From Chloroflexota bacterium (GTDB lineage Bacteria > Chloroflexota > Anaerolineae > B4-G1): a stretch of 8,861 nucleotides of DNA. Of this stretch, positions 1-6,292 are shown one piece after another. A model generated the notes under the pieces. That model worked only from the letters and a program-made list of their open reading frames with translations, was not told the DNA's origin and ran no database searches. Position 1 is the first letter of the stretch. Each line of letters opens with the position of its first letter. The stretch lies in the NCBI GenBank assembly GCA_030596915.1, contig JAUVSX010000098.1:1-8861 (forward strand), given 5' to 3'. The position numbers and the translations under genes are program-made.

Positions 1-1398
1 CACGCCGGGTGGAGCCTGCCGCCAGGTAGTCGCGAGCTGCCGTCCGCACGTGACCTTGTAGCCGAGATGGCCCGGCGAGGGGTGAGAGCGCTTTTTCTCT
101 TCCCCCAGCCATCCCACTTCTCGCTCGATGAATGGTCCGTCGATGGCCTGCTCGGTCCGCTGGCAGAGCGGAAGGTGCCTGTGTTCATCTGCCCGAACAC
201 GCTGCTGGGCGGCGGCGCTCAGGACCAGACAGACTGGCCGGGGGTGGTGCGCGTTTGTCGTGCTTTTCCCGACCTTCCGGTGGTTGTCTCAGAGCATCGC
301 ATCTCGTACACACTTCGCAGTATGCACCAGGCGCTGGATGCTTGCCCCAACCTTTATGTCGATATCTCGGCGTTGTGGTTGCACCACGCGATTGAGTATG
401 TGTGCCGCCAGTGGGGGGCCAGGCGCTTGTTGTTCGGGTCGGGGCTGCCGGCTCGGGACCCAGGGGCGCCGCTCACCCAACTTCGCTACTCGGCGATCTC
501 GCCCGAGGATGTCGAGGCCATCGCCGGAGGTACCCTGCGGGGGCTGCTCTCGTGGGCCGGCGATTTGCCTTCCCCGAGGCAGTCCGTCCCGTTCCCGGAA
601 CCCATTGACGAGCTACATCAGATTGCGAGGAACGGCGGATCACTCGAGGGGCAGGGCTTCAACTGTGCGCACGGCCACCTGGGCCGTCACTTCATGATCC
701 ACATCCCGGATAGTTCGCCCGCCGAGCTGGTCGCGGAGATGAACCGGCTTGGTATCGCGAGCGCGATCATCTTCACCAACGGTGGCCTGAATAGCGATGA
801 GACCTATGGCAACGACCTCGTGGTGCAGGCGGTCGAAGCTAATCCGGATCGCTTCACCGGATTCGTCTCCGCCAATATGAATCGCTCCGCCGAAGAGCTT
901 CGGCGGGAGCTCGAGCGGGGTTTCGCGATGGGTATGCGGGGCATCAACCTGCACCCCTACTTGAACGACTACGACACACGCGGCCCCAACGTGGAGCTGG
1001 CGTGCGCAATCGCCCACGAGCGACGGTGCCTCATCGTCAACCACGACTGGGGAGACGCCGAGCGAATCCTGACTTTGTGTCGCAAATACACCGACGCCTG
1101 CCTGATGACGGGCCATACGTCGCCAGAGGCTTTCCCGGTGGTTCCCCAGGTCGACAACCTGTATGTCGGTGCTTGCCCGGTGAACACCTTTCTCCTCACG
1201 GAAAGGCTGGTGGAGGCCGTAGGGGCCGACCGCATCGTGTTCGGGTCGGATCTCTCCTGGAACCCTGTTGCATGGGGCCTTGGCCCGATTCTGCATGCAC
1301 GCATTCCCCTGTCAGCAAAGCGCCAGATTCTGGGCGGCAACCTCCGCCGGCTGATGGCACAGTACAGCGGTCCCGGCGGTGGGAATGGTCACCCGTGA
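1..1398 (+). CDS. Fused double amidohydrolase (Amidohydro_2 type), 5' end beyond window
   Basis: The reading frame is open to base 1, and the 22 codons before the first ATG at 67 already read like family sequence (ELPSARDLVAEMARRGVRA), so the start lies outside the window. Residue numbers below count from that ATG. Residues 1 to about 150 are the C-terminal part of one metal-dependent amidohydrolase domain: SEH with H77, then FGSGLPARDPGA at 123-134, where the usual catalytic FGSD aspartate is G126. From about 198 a second, complete domain begins with HGHLG (H202, H204), then H326 in IVNHDW, H350 in MTGHTSPE and D395 in FGSD. That is the full metal/catalytic set of the amidohydrolase-2 TIM barrel, so domain 2 should hydrolyse or decarboxylate a small substrate in the cytoplasm; the substrate is unknown. 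No ATG or GTG start is seen in the linker (about 155-198), which argues for one polypeptide. The Gfo/Idh gene follows 122 nt downstream on the same strand and may be co-transcribed. Confidence 0.88.
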   Translation, partial: HAGWSLPPGSRELPSARDLVAEMARRGVRALFLFPQPSHFSLDEWSVDGLLGPLAERKVPVFICPNTLLGGGAQDQTDWPGVVRVCRAFPDLPVVVSEHRISYTLRSMHQALDACPNLYVDISALWLHHAIEYVCRQWGARRLLFGSGLPARDPGAPLTQLRYSAISPEDVEAIAGGTLRGLLSWAGDLPSPRQSVPFPEPIDELHQIARNGGSLEGQGFNCAHGHLGRHFMIHIPDSSPAELVAEMNRLGIASAIIFTNGGLNSDETYGNDLVVQAVEANPDRFTGFVSANMNRSAEELRRELERGFAMGMRGINLHPYLNDYDTRGPNVELACAIAHERRCLIVNHDWGDAERILTLCRKYTDACLMTGHTSPEAFPVVPQVDNLYVGACPVNTFLLTERLVEAVGADRIVFGSDLSWNPVAWGLGPILHARIPLSAKRQILGGNLRRLMAQYSGPGGGNGHP

Positions 1399-1415
1399 GC
1401 TGAGTTGCCAGGCTT

Positions 1416-1457
1416 GACCATCTTGCTGAGAGCGCGGACCATCTGTCAGGATCATCT
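1416..1457 (+). repeat. Three short direct repeats GA(C/T)CATCT before the Gfo/Idh gene
   Basis: GACCATCT occurs at 1416-1423 and 1437-1444, 21 bp apart, and GATCATCT follows at 1450-1457. They sit in the 122-nt gap upstream of the oxidoreductase. A weak -35-like TTGACC (1414-1419) overlaps the first copy, but no convincing -10 follows at 17 nt. A regulator binding site is possible; the copies are short enough to be chance. Confidence 0.25.
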
Positions 1458-1505
1458 CATTCGATGCGGAGGCAATCGCGGCGCCTGCCAGATGCACGCC
1501 GCAAT

Positions 1506-1512
1506 AGGAGGT
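1506..1512 (+). promoter_or_regulatory. Strong Shine-Dalgarno site of the Gfo/Idh gene
   Basis: AGGAGGT lies 8 nt upstream of the ATG at 1521. It is a near-perfect anti-16S match and fixes the start of this gene. Confidence 0.85.
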
Positions 1513-1520
1513 AGGAACGC

Positions 1521-2522
1521 ATGATCAGACTAGGGCTCTTGGGCGCCGGCTTCATCGGCGCGACGCACGCAGCCGCGATACAGGCGGTCGAAGGCGCCGA
1601 GCTGACCGTAGTAGCCGACGCCAATCGCGAGGCCGCCGACCGGCTCGCCGGTCAGTACGGGGCGAGGGCATACTACGAGGCAGAGCGGCTCTACGAAGAC
1701 GAGGCGCTGGACGCCGTGACCATCTGCCTGCCGACCTACCTCCACTGCGAAGCCGTCGTCGCGGCGGCTGAGCGGGGGAAGCACATCCTCTGCGAGAAGC
1801 CGGTGGCGCTAGCCGTGTCGGAAGTCGACCAGATGATCGACGCTGTCGAGAGCGCGGGTGTCAAGGCGATGGTGGCGCAATGCGTCCGCTTCTGGCCCCA
1901 GTACGCCGCCGCGAAGCAGTTGCTCGACGATGGCGTCCTCGGGCGGCCCCTGATGGCGACGACCAGCCGGCTGGCGGGTCCACCAGGGTGGTCGTCGTGG
2001 TTTCTGAACCCCAAGCTTAGCGGCGGTGCGATTCTGGACCTGGCCATTCACGATCTCGATTATCTGTTCACCCTGTTCGGGGTGCCAGAGCGGGTCTTCG
2101 CAGTGGGTACAGCATCTGGTACGGGCGCGTGGGACGATGTGCTGACAACGCTCCGCTACGGGCAGATGGGGGCCTCCGCACGTGCGGGCTACCTTATGCC
2201 CGACGGGTGGCCGTTCACCACCTCGTTTCGCATTCTGGGTGACGAGGCGTGCGTCGAGTATCGTTTCCGCGTCGGCGGGCAGATAGACAACCGCGCTGCC
2301 GCCCAGACGGAGTTCACGCTCTTCCGCTCGGGCCAAGATCCGGAGCAGCCGGCCTGCTCTACCCAAGATCCCTACGAGGCCGAGGTCGAATACTTCGTCG
2401 ACTGCCTGAGGCAGGGGCGGGAGCCCGAGATCGCCACGCTCAAGGAGGCGCGCACCGTTCTGCGGATCGCGCTCGCGGCCAGGGAGTCGCTGGAGACCGG
2501 CGGGCCGGTCGACCTGTTGTGA
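1521..2522 (+). CDS. Gfo/Idh/MocA family NAD(P)-dependent oxidoreductase
   Basis: The product is 333 aa, normal for the family. The N-terminal Rossmann fold opens with GAGFIG (8-13) and an acidic residue after the second strand (VVADANREA). The signature CEKP is at 91-94, with the conserved lysine K93. The catalytic stretch GGAILDLAIHDLD (168-180) supplies D173 and H177, so the K-D-H set of active dehydrogenases is complete. The C-terminal half is the usual alpha/beta substrate-binding domain and ends in the typical EARTVLRIALAARESLETG helix. Members oxidise or reduce hydroxyl/keto groups of sugars, inositols and related polyols in the cytoplasm; the substrate cannot be read from sequence. 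The start is set by a strong ribosome site. Co-transcription with the amidohydrolase upstream is plausible, and the gene is convergent with the hydantoinase, 65 nt apart. Confidence 0.93.
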   Translation: MIRLGLLGAGFIGATHAAAIQAVEGAELTVVADANREAADRLAGQYGARAYYEAERLYEDEALDAVTICLPTYLHCEAVVAAAERGKHILCEKPVALAVSEVDQMIDAVESAGVKAMVAQCVRFWPQYAAAKQLLDDGVLGRPLMATTSRLAGPPGWSSWFLNPKLSGGAILDLAIHDLDYLFTLFGVPERVFAVGTASGTGAWDDVLTTLRYGQMGASARAGYLMPDGWPFTTSFRILGDEACVEYRFRVGGQIDNRAAAQTEFTLFRSGQDPEQPACSTQDPYEAEVEYFVDCLRQGREPEIATLKEARTVLRIALAARESLETGGPVDLL

Positions 2523-2559
2523 GGATAGCGGCCGGCCGTATGTAGGTGGCTTGCGGGGA

Positions 2560-2579
2560 CCGCTGCTCGCTGGCAGCGG
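2560..2579. terminator. Hairpin between convergent Gfo/Idh and hydantoinase genes
   Basis: A perfect 7-bp stem, CCGCTGC (2560-2566) with GCAGCGG (2573-2579), closes a 6-nt loop in the 65-nt gap between two convergent stop codons. It could end transcription in both directions. No U-rich tail follows on either strand, so it is not a textbook intrinsic terminator. Confidence 0.45.
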
Positions 2580-2587
2580 CAGATAGG

Positions 2588-4615
2588 TCAGTCAGTCTCG
2601 CCTCTCCGCGAGAACGACGCTCCCGCCGCCAGGCTGGGCCGTCCTGCCGCGGTGAAGATCAGATCCGTCTCCAGGTAGAGGTCCTGTCCCCACATCTCCT
2701 CTACCGGCGCGTGGCGATCGACGCGCGCCATCTGCACCTCGACCTGATCCGCGCCAGCCTGCCGCGCCATCTGTTGCAGCTTCGGTGGCACAACACGCTG
2801 TGCGTACGCCACGGCCTCCTCGACGCTGGTGAAGTCGTGGACTCCGTCGGGCAGATGCAGCCGGTAGAAGAGGTCGGCGTCCACGGGCCGGATGAGTGCG
2901 CGCACCTGTTGTACCACGCCTCCGGCGACGGCGCCCACCGCGTTGGCCACGTCGGCGTTAGGCGGGATGATCAATTCCGTGCGCAGCAGCTCGGTTGTGC
3001 GCGGCAGGTATGCTTCCACGGGCGCGCCGACGGCGACGACCGGCTGCCTCAGGCCAAGTTGGCAATCCAGGTCTGATCCCGGCGCGGAGCCGAGGGCCCG
3101 AGCCAGAAGTGCCGATGCTGCCGGCTCACGTTTCCAGTCTGGGGAAGCAGCCTCGTCCGTCAGCACCTTGGTGACCAGCTCCGTCGCCACCCTATCTGAG
3201 ACCCTACGGGCCACGCGCTCGCACAGTTCCTCGGGAGTCATCCTGGCCTTGGCGGCAAGCAGTTCGGCGCCAAGTCGAGACGCACGCGCATCCCAACGTT
3301 CGAAGCGGCCCAGCACGTGCAAGGCGTCGGTTGGCGTGAACCCGGCGCGCATCACCAGCCGCTCCCTTTCGAGCTGGTGTAGCTGGCGCAGCAGTAGCAG
3401 CCCGTACCGCTGGCTCTCAACCAGCTCGATCAGCGTCTTCGGCCCGCCGGCCAACAGGGCCAGGAGTGACCTGCTCGATCCGGCGAAAGAGTGGGCGGGC
3501 TGGCGCTGCTGGACGACGAACTGCCCCGCTAGCCCGTCGTTGTTTGAGGACCGCAGTTGGCGCTGGAGCTTGTCGAGGATCTCCGGGTGCTTCGTCGCCA
3601 ACAAGCACAAGGGCACGACCCGCCGCGGGCCGATCAACGGTTGGCGATGTCCATCAATGCGCACCTCACTGTCGCCGCCCAGGCCCACCGTGTGTACGTC
3701 CACAGCCTCGACCATGGTCCGCCACTCGCCAACCTGTGCCCCGCGCGGGTTCAGGCGTGGGCGTCCGTCGCGCAGCGTAGCGATGTCGGTGGTCGTGCCG
3801 CCTACGTCGACGACCCATACGTCCCGGCGGCCCGCTAGGTGCCAGGCGCCAACGACGCTGGCGGCGGGACCGGATAGGATCGTCTCAATGGGCCGGCGCA
3901 TCGCCCAGGAAGCCCGCACGAGTGAGCCATCGCCCCTGACGACCATCAGAGGCGCGTCAATGCCCTGTCGGTCGAGGGTCGTTCGCACGGTCGAGATCCG
4001 TTCGCGGGGGAGGGGGATCAGGCGCGCGTTGAGTGTGGCCGTCGTCGCGCGCCTGATCGCGTTCAGGCGGGTGGTCAGCTCGTGGCCGCACGTGACGGGG
4101 GGGTCCGTCAGCTCCTCAACCAGCGCGCGGACTCGCAGCTCGTGCGCCGGATTGCGCACGCTGAAGTACCCGGAAACGCTGAAGGCCTCGACACGGTCGC
4201 GGTGGCCCAAGATCGCCTCGCGGGCTGCGTCCTCGTCCAGCGGCTCAACCTCGTCTCCTGCTCCGTCGTGTCCACCGCGCAGATAGACGACGTCCTTGGT
4301 GACCAGGTCATGCTCAAACCCGTACTGCTGGATAAGCCCCGGGTCGTAACCTAGGAGCAGGAGGCAGACGGGGCTGCCTCGCCCCTCAACGATCGCGTTT
4401 GTCGCAAGCGTCGTCGAAAGCGCGACCAACTTGATGTCGTTCGGGGAGCACGTGTGCTGCGCCAGCGACGCCCCGACTGCCTCGCCGATTCCGATTGACA
4501 GGTCGTCATACGAGGTCAGGGCCTTGGCCGCGGCCATCAGCTCACCGCTTGCGTGATCCACGAGCACAGCGTCGGTGTACGTGCCTCCTGTGTCGATGCC
4601 GAGAGCGATTGCCAT
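2588..4615 (-). CDS. HyuA-type hydantoinase/oxoprolinase family ATPase subunit
   Basis: The product is 675 aa, a normal length for HyuA/HydA-type proteins (COG0145). These proteins, usually with a HyuB partner, couple ATP hydrolysis to opening of cyclic amides such as hydantoins or 5-oxoproline, or carboxylate ketones in related enzymes. The N-terminal actin-like phosphate loop GIDTGGTYTDAVL is at 6-18, the family block STTLATNAIVEGRG at 67-80, and TRLNAIRRATTATLNA at 182-197. The second ATPase loop VVDVGGTTTDIATL is at 268-281, followed by VDVHTVGLGGDSEVRI (305-320). A middle segment with GFTPTDALHVLG (425-436) and the C-terminal APVEAYLP and PPNADVANAVGAVAGGV blocks complete the fold. The ATG at 4615 is right because MAIALGIDTGG is the canonical family start, although no clear Shine-Dalgarno precedes it. 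No HyuB gene is in the window, so substrate and even reaction type stay open. It is probably driven by the promoter at 4818-4845 through a leader of about 196 nt. Confidence 0.92.
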   Translation of the reverse strand: MAIALGIDTGGTYTDAVLVDHASGELMAAAKALTSYDDLSIGIGEAVGASLAQHTCSPNDIKLVALSTTLATNAIVEGRGSPVCLLLLGYDPGLIQQYGFEHDLVTKDVVYLRGGHDGAGDEVEPLDEDAAREAILGHRDRVEAFSVSGYFSVRNPAHELRVRALVEELTDPPVTCGHELTTRLNAIRRATTATLNARLIPLPRERISTVRTTLDRQGIDAPLMVVRGDGSLVRASWAMRRPIETILSGPAASVVGAWHLAGRRDVWVVDVGGTTTDIATLRDGRPRLNPRGAQVGEWRTMVEAVDVHTVGLGGDSEVRIDGHRQPLIGPRRVVPLCLLATKHPEILDKLQRQLRSSNNDGLAGQFVVQQRQPAHSFAGSSRSLLALLAGGPKTLIELVESQRYGLLLLRQLHQLERERLVMRAGFTPTDALHVLGRFERWDARASRLGAELLAAKARMTPEELCERVARRVSDRVATELVTKVLTDEAASPDWKREPAASALLARALGSAPGSDLDCQLGLRQPVVAVGAPVEAYLPRTTELLRTELIIPPNADVANAVGAVAGGVVQQVRALIRPVDADLFYRLHLPDGVHDFTSVEEAVAYAQRVVPPKLQQMARQAGADQVEVQMARVDRHAPVEEMWGQDLYLETDLIFTAAGRPSLAAGASFSRRGETD

Positions 4616-4660
4616 ATGCTGGCCCCGTCGTGTATCGCACTTTTCTCAGAGCGTTGCACG

Positions 4661-4690
4661 TGTATCGATGCCGAGTGTGATTGCCGTACG
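4661..4690 (-). pseudogene. Decayed partial copy of the hydantoinase 5' end
   Basis: The 30 bases 4661-4690 match the start region of the hydantoinase gene (4589-4618) at 25 of 30 positions by direct comparison. Read on the minus strand the copy gives TAITLGIDTRATL then TGA, against MAIALGIDTGG in the gene; the start codon has become ACG. The offset is 72 nt, exactly 24 codons. Four of the five differences are transitions. It may be a remnant of a local duplication or of a lost paralogue, now part of the 5' leader. It is too short to make a product by itself. Confidence 0.55.
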
Positions 4691-4753
4691 GGTGCTACCG
4701 ACGAATTCTCGCCCGTCGCGTCGCGAGCCGCGCGGCTGCCGCTGCTACGACGA

Positions 4754-4774
4754 AGGCCCCGGTAATCGGGGCCT
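4754..4774 (-). terminator. GC hairpin in the hydantoinase leader (terminator or attenuator)
   Basis: An 8-bp perfect stem (AGGCCCCG with CGGGGCCT) closes a 5-nt loop. On the minus strand the bases after it are TCGTCGT, so the U-tail is weak. The run of four G directly upstream (4775-4778) can pair instead with the C run of the 5' arm (4768-4771), giving a mutually exclusive smaller hairpin. ACGAC/GTCGT segments (4785-4789 and 4747-4751) could form an outer stem. Because a promoter lies only about 40 nt upstream, this may be a leader attenuator or the end of a short RNA; it could equally be the terminator of the helicase-loader operon. Confidence 0.5.
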
Positions 4775-4812
4775 CCCCACTGAAGTCGTGCCCGGCGCTC
4801 GTCTGCGACTGG

Positions 4813-4827
4813 GTGCTAGTCTAGTAC
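4813..4827. promoter_or_regulatory. Dyad across the -10 of the hydantoinase promoter
   Basis: GTGCTAGTCTAGTAC is an imperfect 15-bp dyad (6 of 7 pairs) centred on 4820. It covers the whole -10 element, the classic place for a repressor operator. No repressor gene is recognised nearby. Confidence 0.35.
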
Positions 4828-4845
4828 AGGTGGCGCCGTTGTCAA
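4818..4845 (-). promoter_or_regulatory. Sigma-70-type promoter facing the hydantoinase gene
   Basis: On the minus strand a perfect -35 TTGACA (4845-4840) is followed after 16 nt by TAGACT (4823-4818), a 4 of 6 match to TATAAT. Transcription would start near 4811 and give a leader of about 196 nt before the ATG at 4615. The element lies 83 nt past the helicase-loader stop, so the hydantoinase probably has its own transcript. Confidence 0.6.
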
Positions 4846-4858
4846 GGGCGGTCGCCCT
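4845..4858. promoter_or_regulatory. 14-bp palindrome abutting the -35 element
   Basis: AGGGCGGTCGCCCT is perfectly symmetric except for its two central bases. It shares one base with the TTGACA box. The position suits an activator or repressor site. As RNA it would form a 5-bp stem with a GGUC-type tetraloop, so a terminator for the upstream operon is the alternative. Confidence 0.4.
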
Positions 4859-4900
4859 CTCGGACGCTTGGTGGCGAGAAGGGGACACATGCCGGAGGTG

Positions 4901-4926
4901 CCAGGCTGGCGCCTGGCGCTGCCAGG
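4901..4926 (-). terminator. Overlapping alternative hairpins behind the helicase-loader stop
   Basis: CCAGGC (4901-4906) pairs perfectly with GCCTGG (4911-4916), and CCTGGC (4912-4917) pairs perfectly with GCCAGG (4921-4926). The two stems share the middle arm and exclude each other. They start 2 nt past the TAG stop at 4928-4930. They may act as terminator or 3'-end stabiliser. No U-tract follows. Confidence 0.4.
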
Positions 4927-4927
4927 A

Positions 4928-6292
4928 CTAGCGGCGCGATGACGTGCGTTGGCGCGCCGTCTTCTCGGCTATAGAGCCGCCCCGGTAATCGGGAGCCTGA
5001 ATCGCGAACAGCGTGCAACGGGTCACGTCGAGCATACGGGTCGCCAGCCGCGGGTCGAGCTCCTCAATGGGCGTAGCCGTCGTGATGACGGTGGGCAGAC
5101 GGGCGTTGTAGCGGTAATCGAAGATCTGGTACAGCTTCTCTCGCGCCCACGGTGTAGCTGACTCGGTTCCCAGGTCATCCAGGATGAGGAATGGGGTGCG
5201 GCGTACCTCCTCAAACCGCTTGTCGAAAGTCGTCGTGCTCTGGGGGTTGAACGTGGCCCTCAGGTGGTCGAGCAGGTCGGGGACGAGGATGAACAAGGCT
5301 GGGTGCCCCTGCGCCGTCCGTTGGTTGGCGATCGCTGCCGCCACATGTGTCTTGCCGCAGCCATACGGGCCGGTTATCACGAGCCAGTCACCGGGGGCCT
5401 CGGCGTAGGTACGCGCCACCTTGAGGACCCGCGCGAGGTTCTCCGTTTCCTCCTGTGGCAGCTCCCCAGTGCGCACGTCGAAGTTCTCCAGAGTCTGGCG
5501 TCCGTGCAGCGCCAGGCTGCTCAGGTCCGACTGGTCCTGCCCAACGCCCGCCCTGCGGTAGTCAGGCGCCGTGATCGAGACGATGCGTGTCAGATCAGGG
5601 TCCGCGAGGCGGGACCGCAATCGCAGTGAGATCTCCTCGAGCTCGCGGTTGGTCGTGATGACCGTGGGGAGGTAGGCGTTGTAGCGGTGGTTGAACACCT
5701 GGAATAGCTTCTCTTGCGCCCACGGTGTGCTGCTCTCCGTCCCCAGGTCGTCGAGAATCAGAACCGGCGCGGTGCGGACCTGTTCGAACGTGTCGTCAAA
5801 GGACGTGAGGCTCGAGGGCGCGTAGGTGGAGCGCAGGTGGTCCAACAGGTCGGGAACGGTCTTGAAGAGAACGGGCCGCCCTCTCGTAATGCAGGCGTTG
5901 GCGATCGCCGCGGCCAGGTGTGTCTTGCCGCACCCAAACCCGCCCTTCATCAGAAGCCATCCCTCCGGGCTGTCGGCGAATGACCATGCCTCGTCGAAGG
6001 CCCACCGCAGGTTGGCCGTCTTGTCGGCGGGCATTCCCGGGACGTTGATCAGGAAGCTGTCGAAGGTCATGCGCTCGAGGGCCGAAAGCTCGCTCATCGC
6101 GCGCAGACGGCCGAGTCGAACCGACGCCAATCTCTCCAGTTGGCAGCTACACGGCACGAGCTTGCCGAAGTCTGGATGGCCAATGGGCACATCGCGCCGT
6201 AAGTAGCCCAGGCCCCTGCAGAGCGGGCAGGACTCCAGACCATCTCCGGGACTGGACGCAGCAGCTAGCTCAATGGTCGATGTAGTCGCCAT
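4928..6292 (-). CDS. Tandem-duplicated DnaC/DnaI-like AAA+ helicase loader with N-terminal zinc finger
   Basis: The product is 454 aa, much longer than ordinary DnaC/DnaI/IstB-type ATPases. Residues 22-50 form a likely zinc finger (C22, C25, C48, C50; CPLC and CSCQ). Two AAA+ domains follow. Domain 1 has Walker A GGFGCGKTH (117-125), Walker B VLILDDLG (177-184), and sensor-1 TTN (N215). Domain 2 has Walker A GPYGCGKTH (308-316) and Walker B FLILDDLG (368-375), but TTA (A406) at the sensor-1 position. Equivalent residues (T76/T267, K123/K314, D181/D372, N215/A406) are all 191 apart, so the linker plus ATPase unit was duplicated without net indels. The likely role is to load the replicative helicase together with the DnaD-domain protein encoded just upstream. 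The start overlaps that gene by 23 nt and has AGGGAG 3 nt ahead of the ATG, which suggests translational coupling. There is no transposase, so an IS21 IstB role is unlikely. Confidence 0.88.
   Translation of the reverse strand: MATTSTIELAAASSPGDGLESCPLCRGLGYLRRDVPIGHPDFGKLVPCSCQLERLASVRLGRLRAMSELSALERMTFDSFLINVPGMPADKTANLRWAFDEAWSFADSPEGWLLMKGGFGCGKTHLAAAIANACITRGRPVLFKTVPDLLDHLRSTYAPSSLTSFDDTFEQVRTAPVLILDDLGTESSTPWAQEKLFQVFNHRYNAYLPTVITTNRELEEISLRLRSRLADPDLTRIVSITAPDYRRAGVGQDQSDLSSLALHGRQTLENFDVRTGELPQEETENLARVLKVARTYAEAPGDWLVITGPYGCGKTHVAAAIANQRTAQGHPALFILVPDLLDHLRATFNPQSTTTFDKRFEEVRRTPFLILDDLGTESATPWAREKLYQIFDYRYNARLPTVITTATPIEELDPRLATRMLDVTRCTLFAIQAPDYRGGSIAEKTARQRTSSRR

Larger units (their letters stand above)
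4616..4927 (-). other. Gene-free regulatory stretch between helicase loader and hydantoinase
   Basis: These 312 bases hold no convincing gene. In the minus direction they contain nested hairpins just after the helicase-loader stop (4901-4926), a palindrome (4845-4858), a sigma-70-type promoter (4818-4845) with a dyad across its -10 (4813-4827), a GC hairpin with a competing fold (4754-4778), a perfect 12-bp palindrome AGCCGCGCGGCT (4726-4737), and a decayed copy of the hydantoinase start (4661-4690). Each main item is listed separately. Taken together this looks like the control region of the hydantoinase gene. Confidence 0.6.

Noticed and set aside
640..1296. A 218-codon minus-strand frame opposite the amidohydrolase.
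   Set aside because: No recognisable motif, no ribosome site, and it lies opposite the complete second amidohydrolase domain.
67..1398. Complete amidohydrolase gene starting at the ATG at 67.
   Set aside because: The frame is open to base 1 and the upstream codons are family-like, so this ATG is internal and the gene is cut by the window.
2892..4286. A 464-codon open frame on the plus strand.
   Set aside because: It is wholly antisense to the hydantoinase, whose motifs are intact. The product is rich in Ser/Arg/Pro with no domain, as expected for a shadow frame in GC-rich DNA.
4690..4756. One tandem duplication explaining both the loader-end match and the hydantoinase-start match.
   Set aside because: The offsets differ (224 versus 72 nt) and the order of the copies does not fit a single duplication, so the two are kept separate.
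4928..6292. IstB helper of an IS21-type insertion sequence.
   Set aside because: There is no IstA transposase and no terminal inverted repeat; the zinc-finger N-terminus and the overlapping DnaD gene point to a helicase loader.
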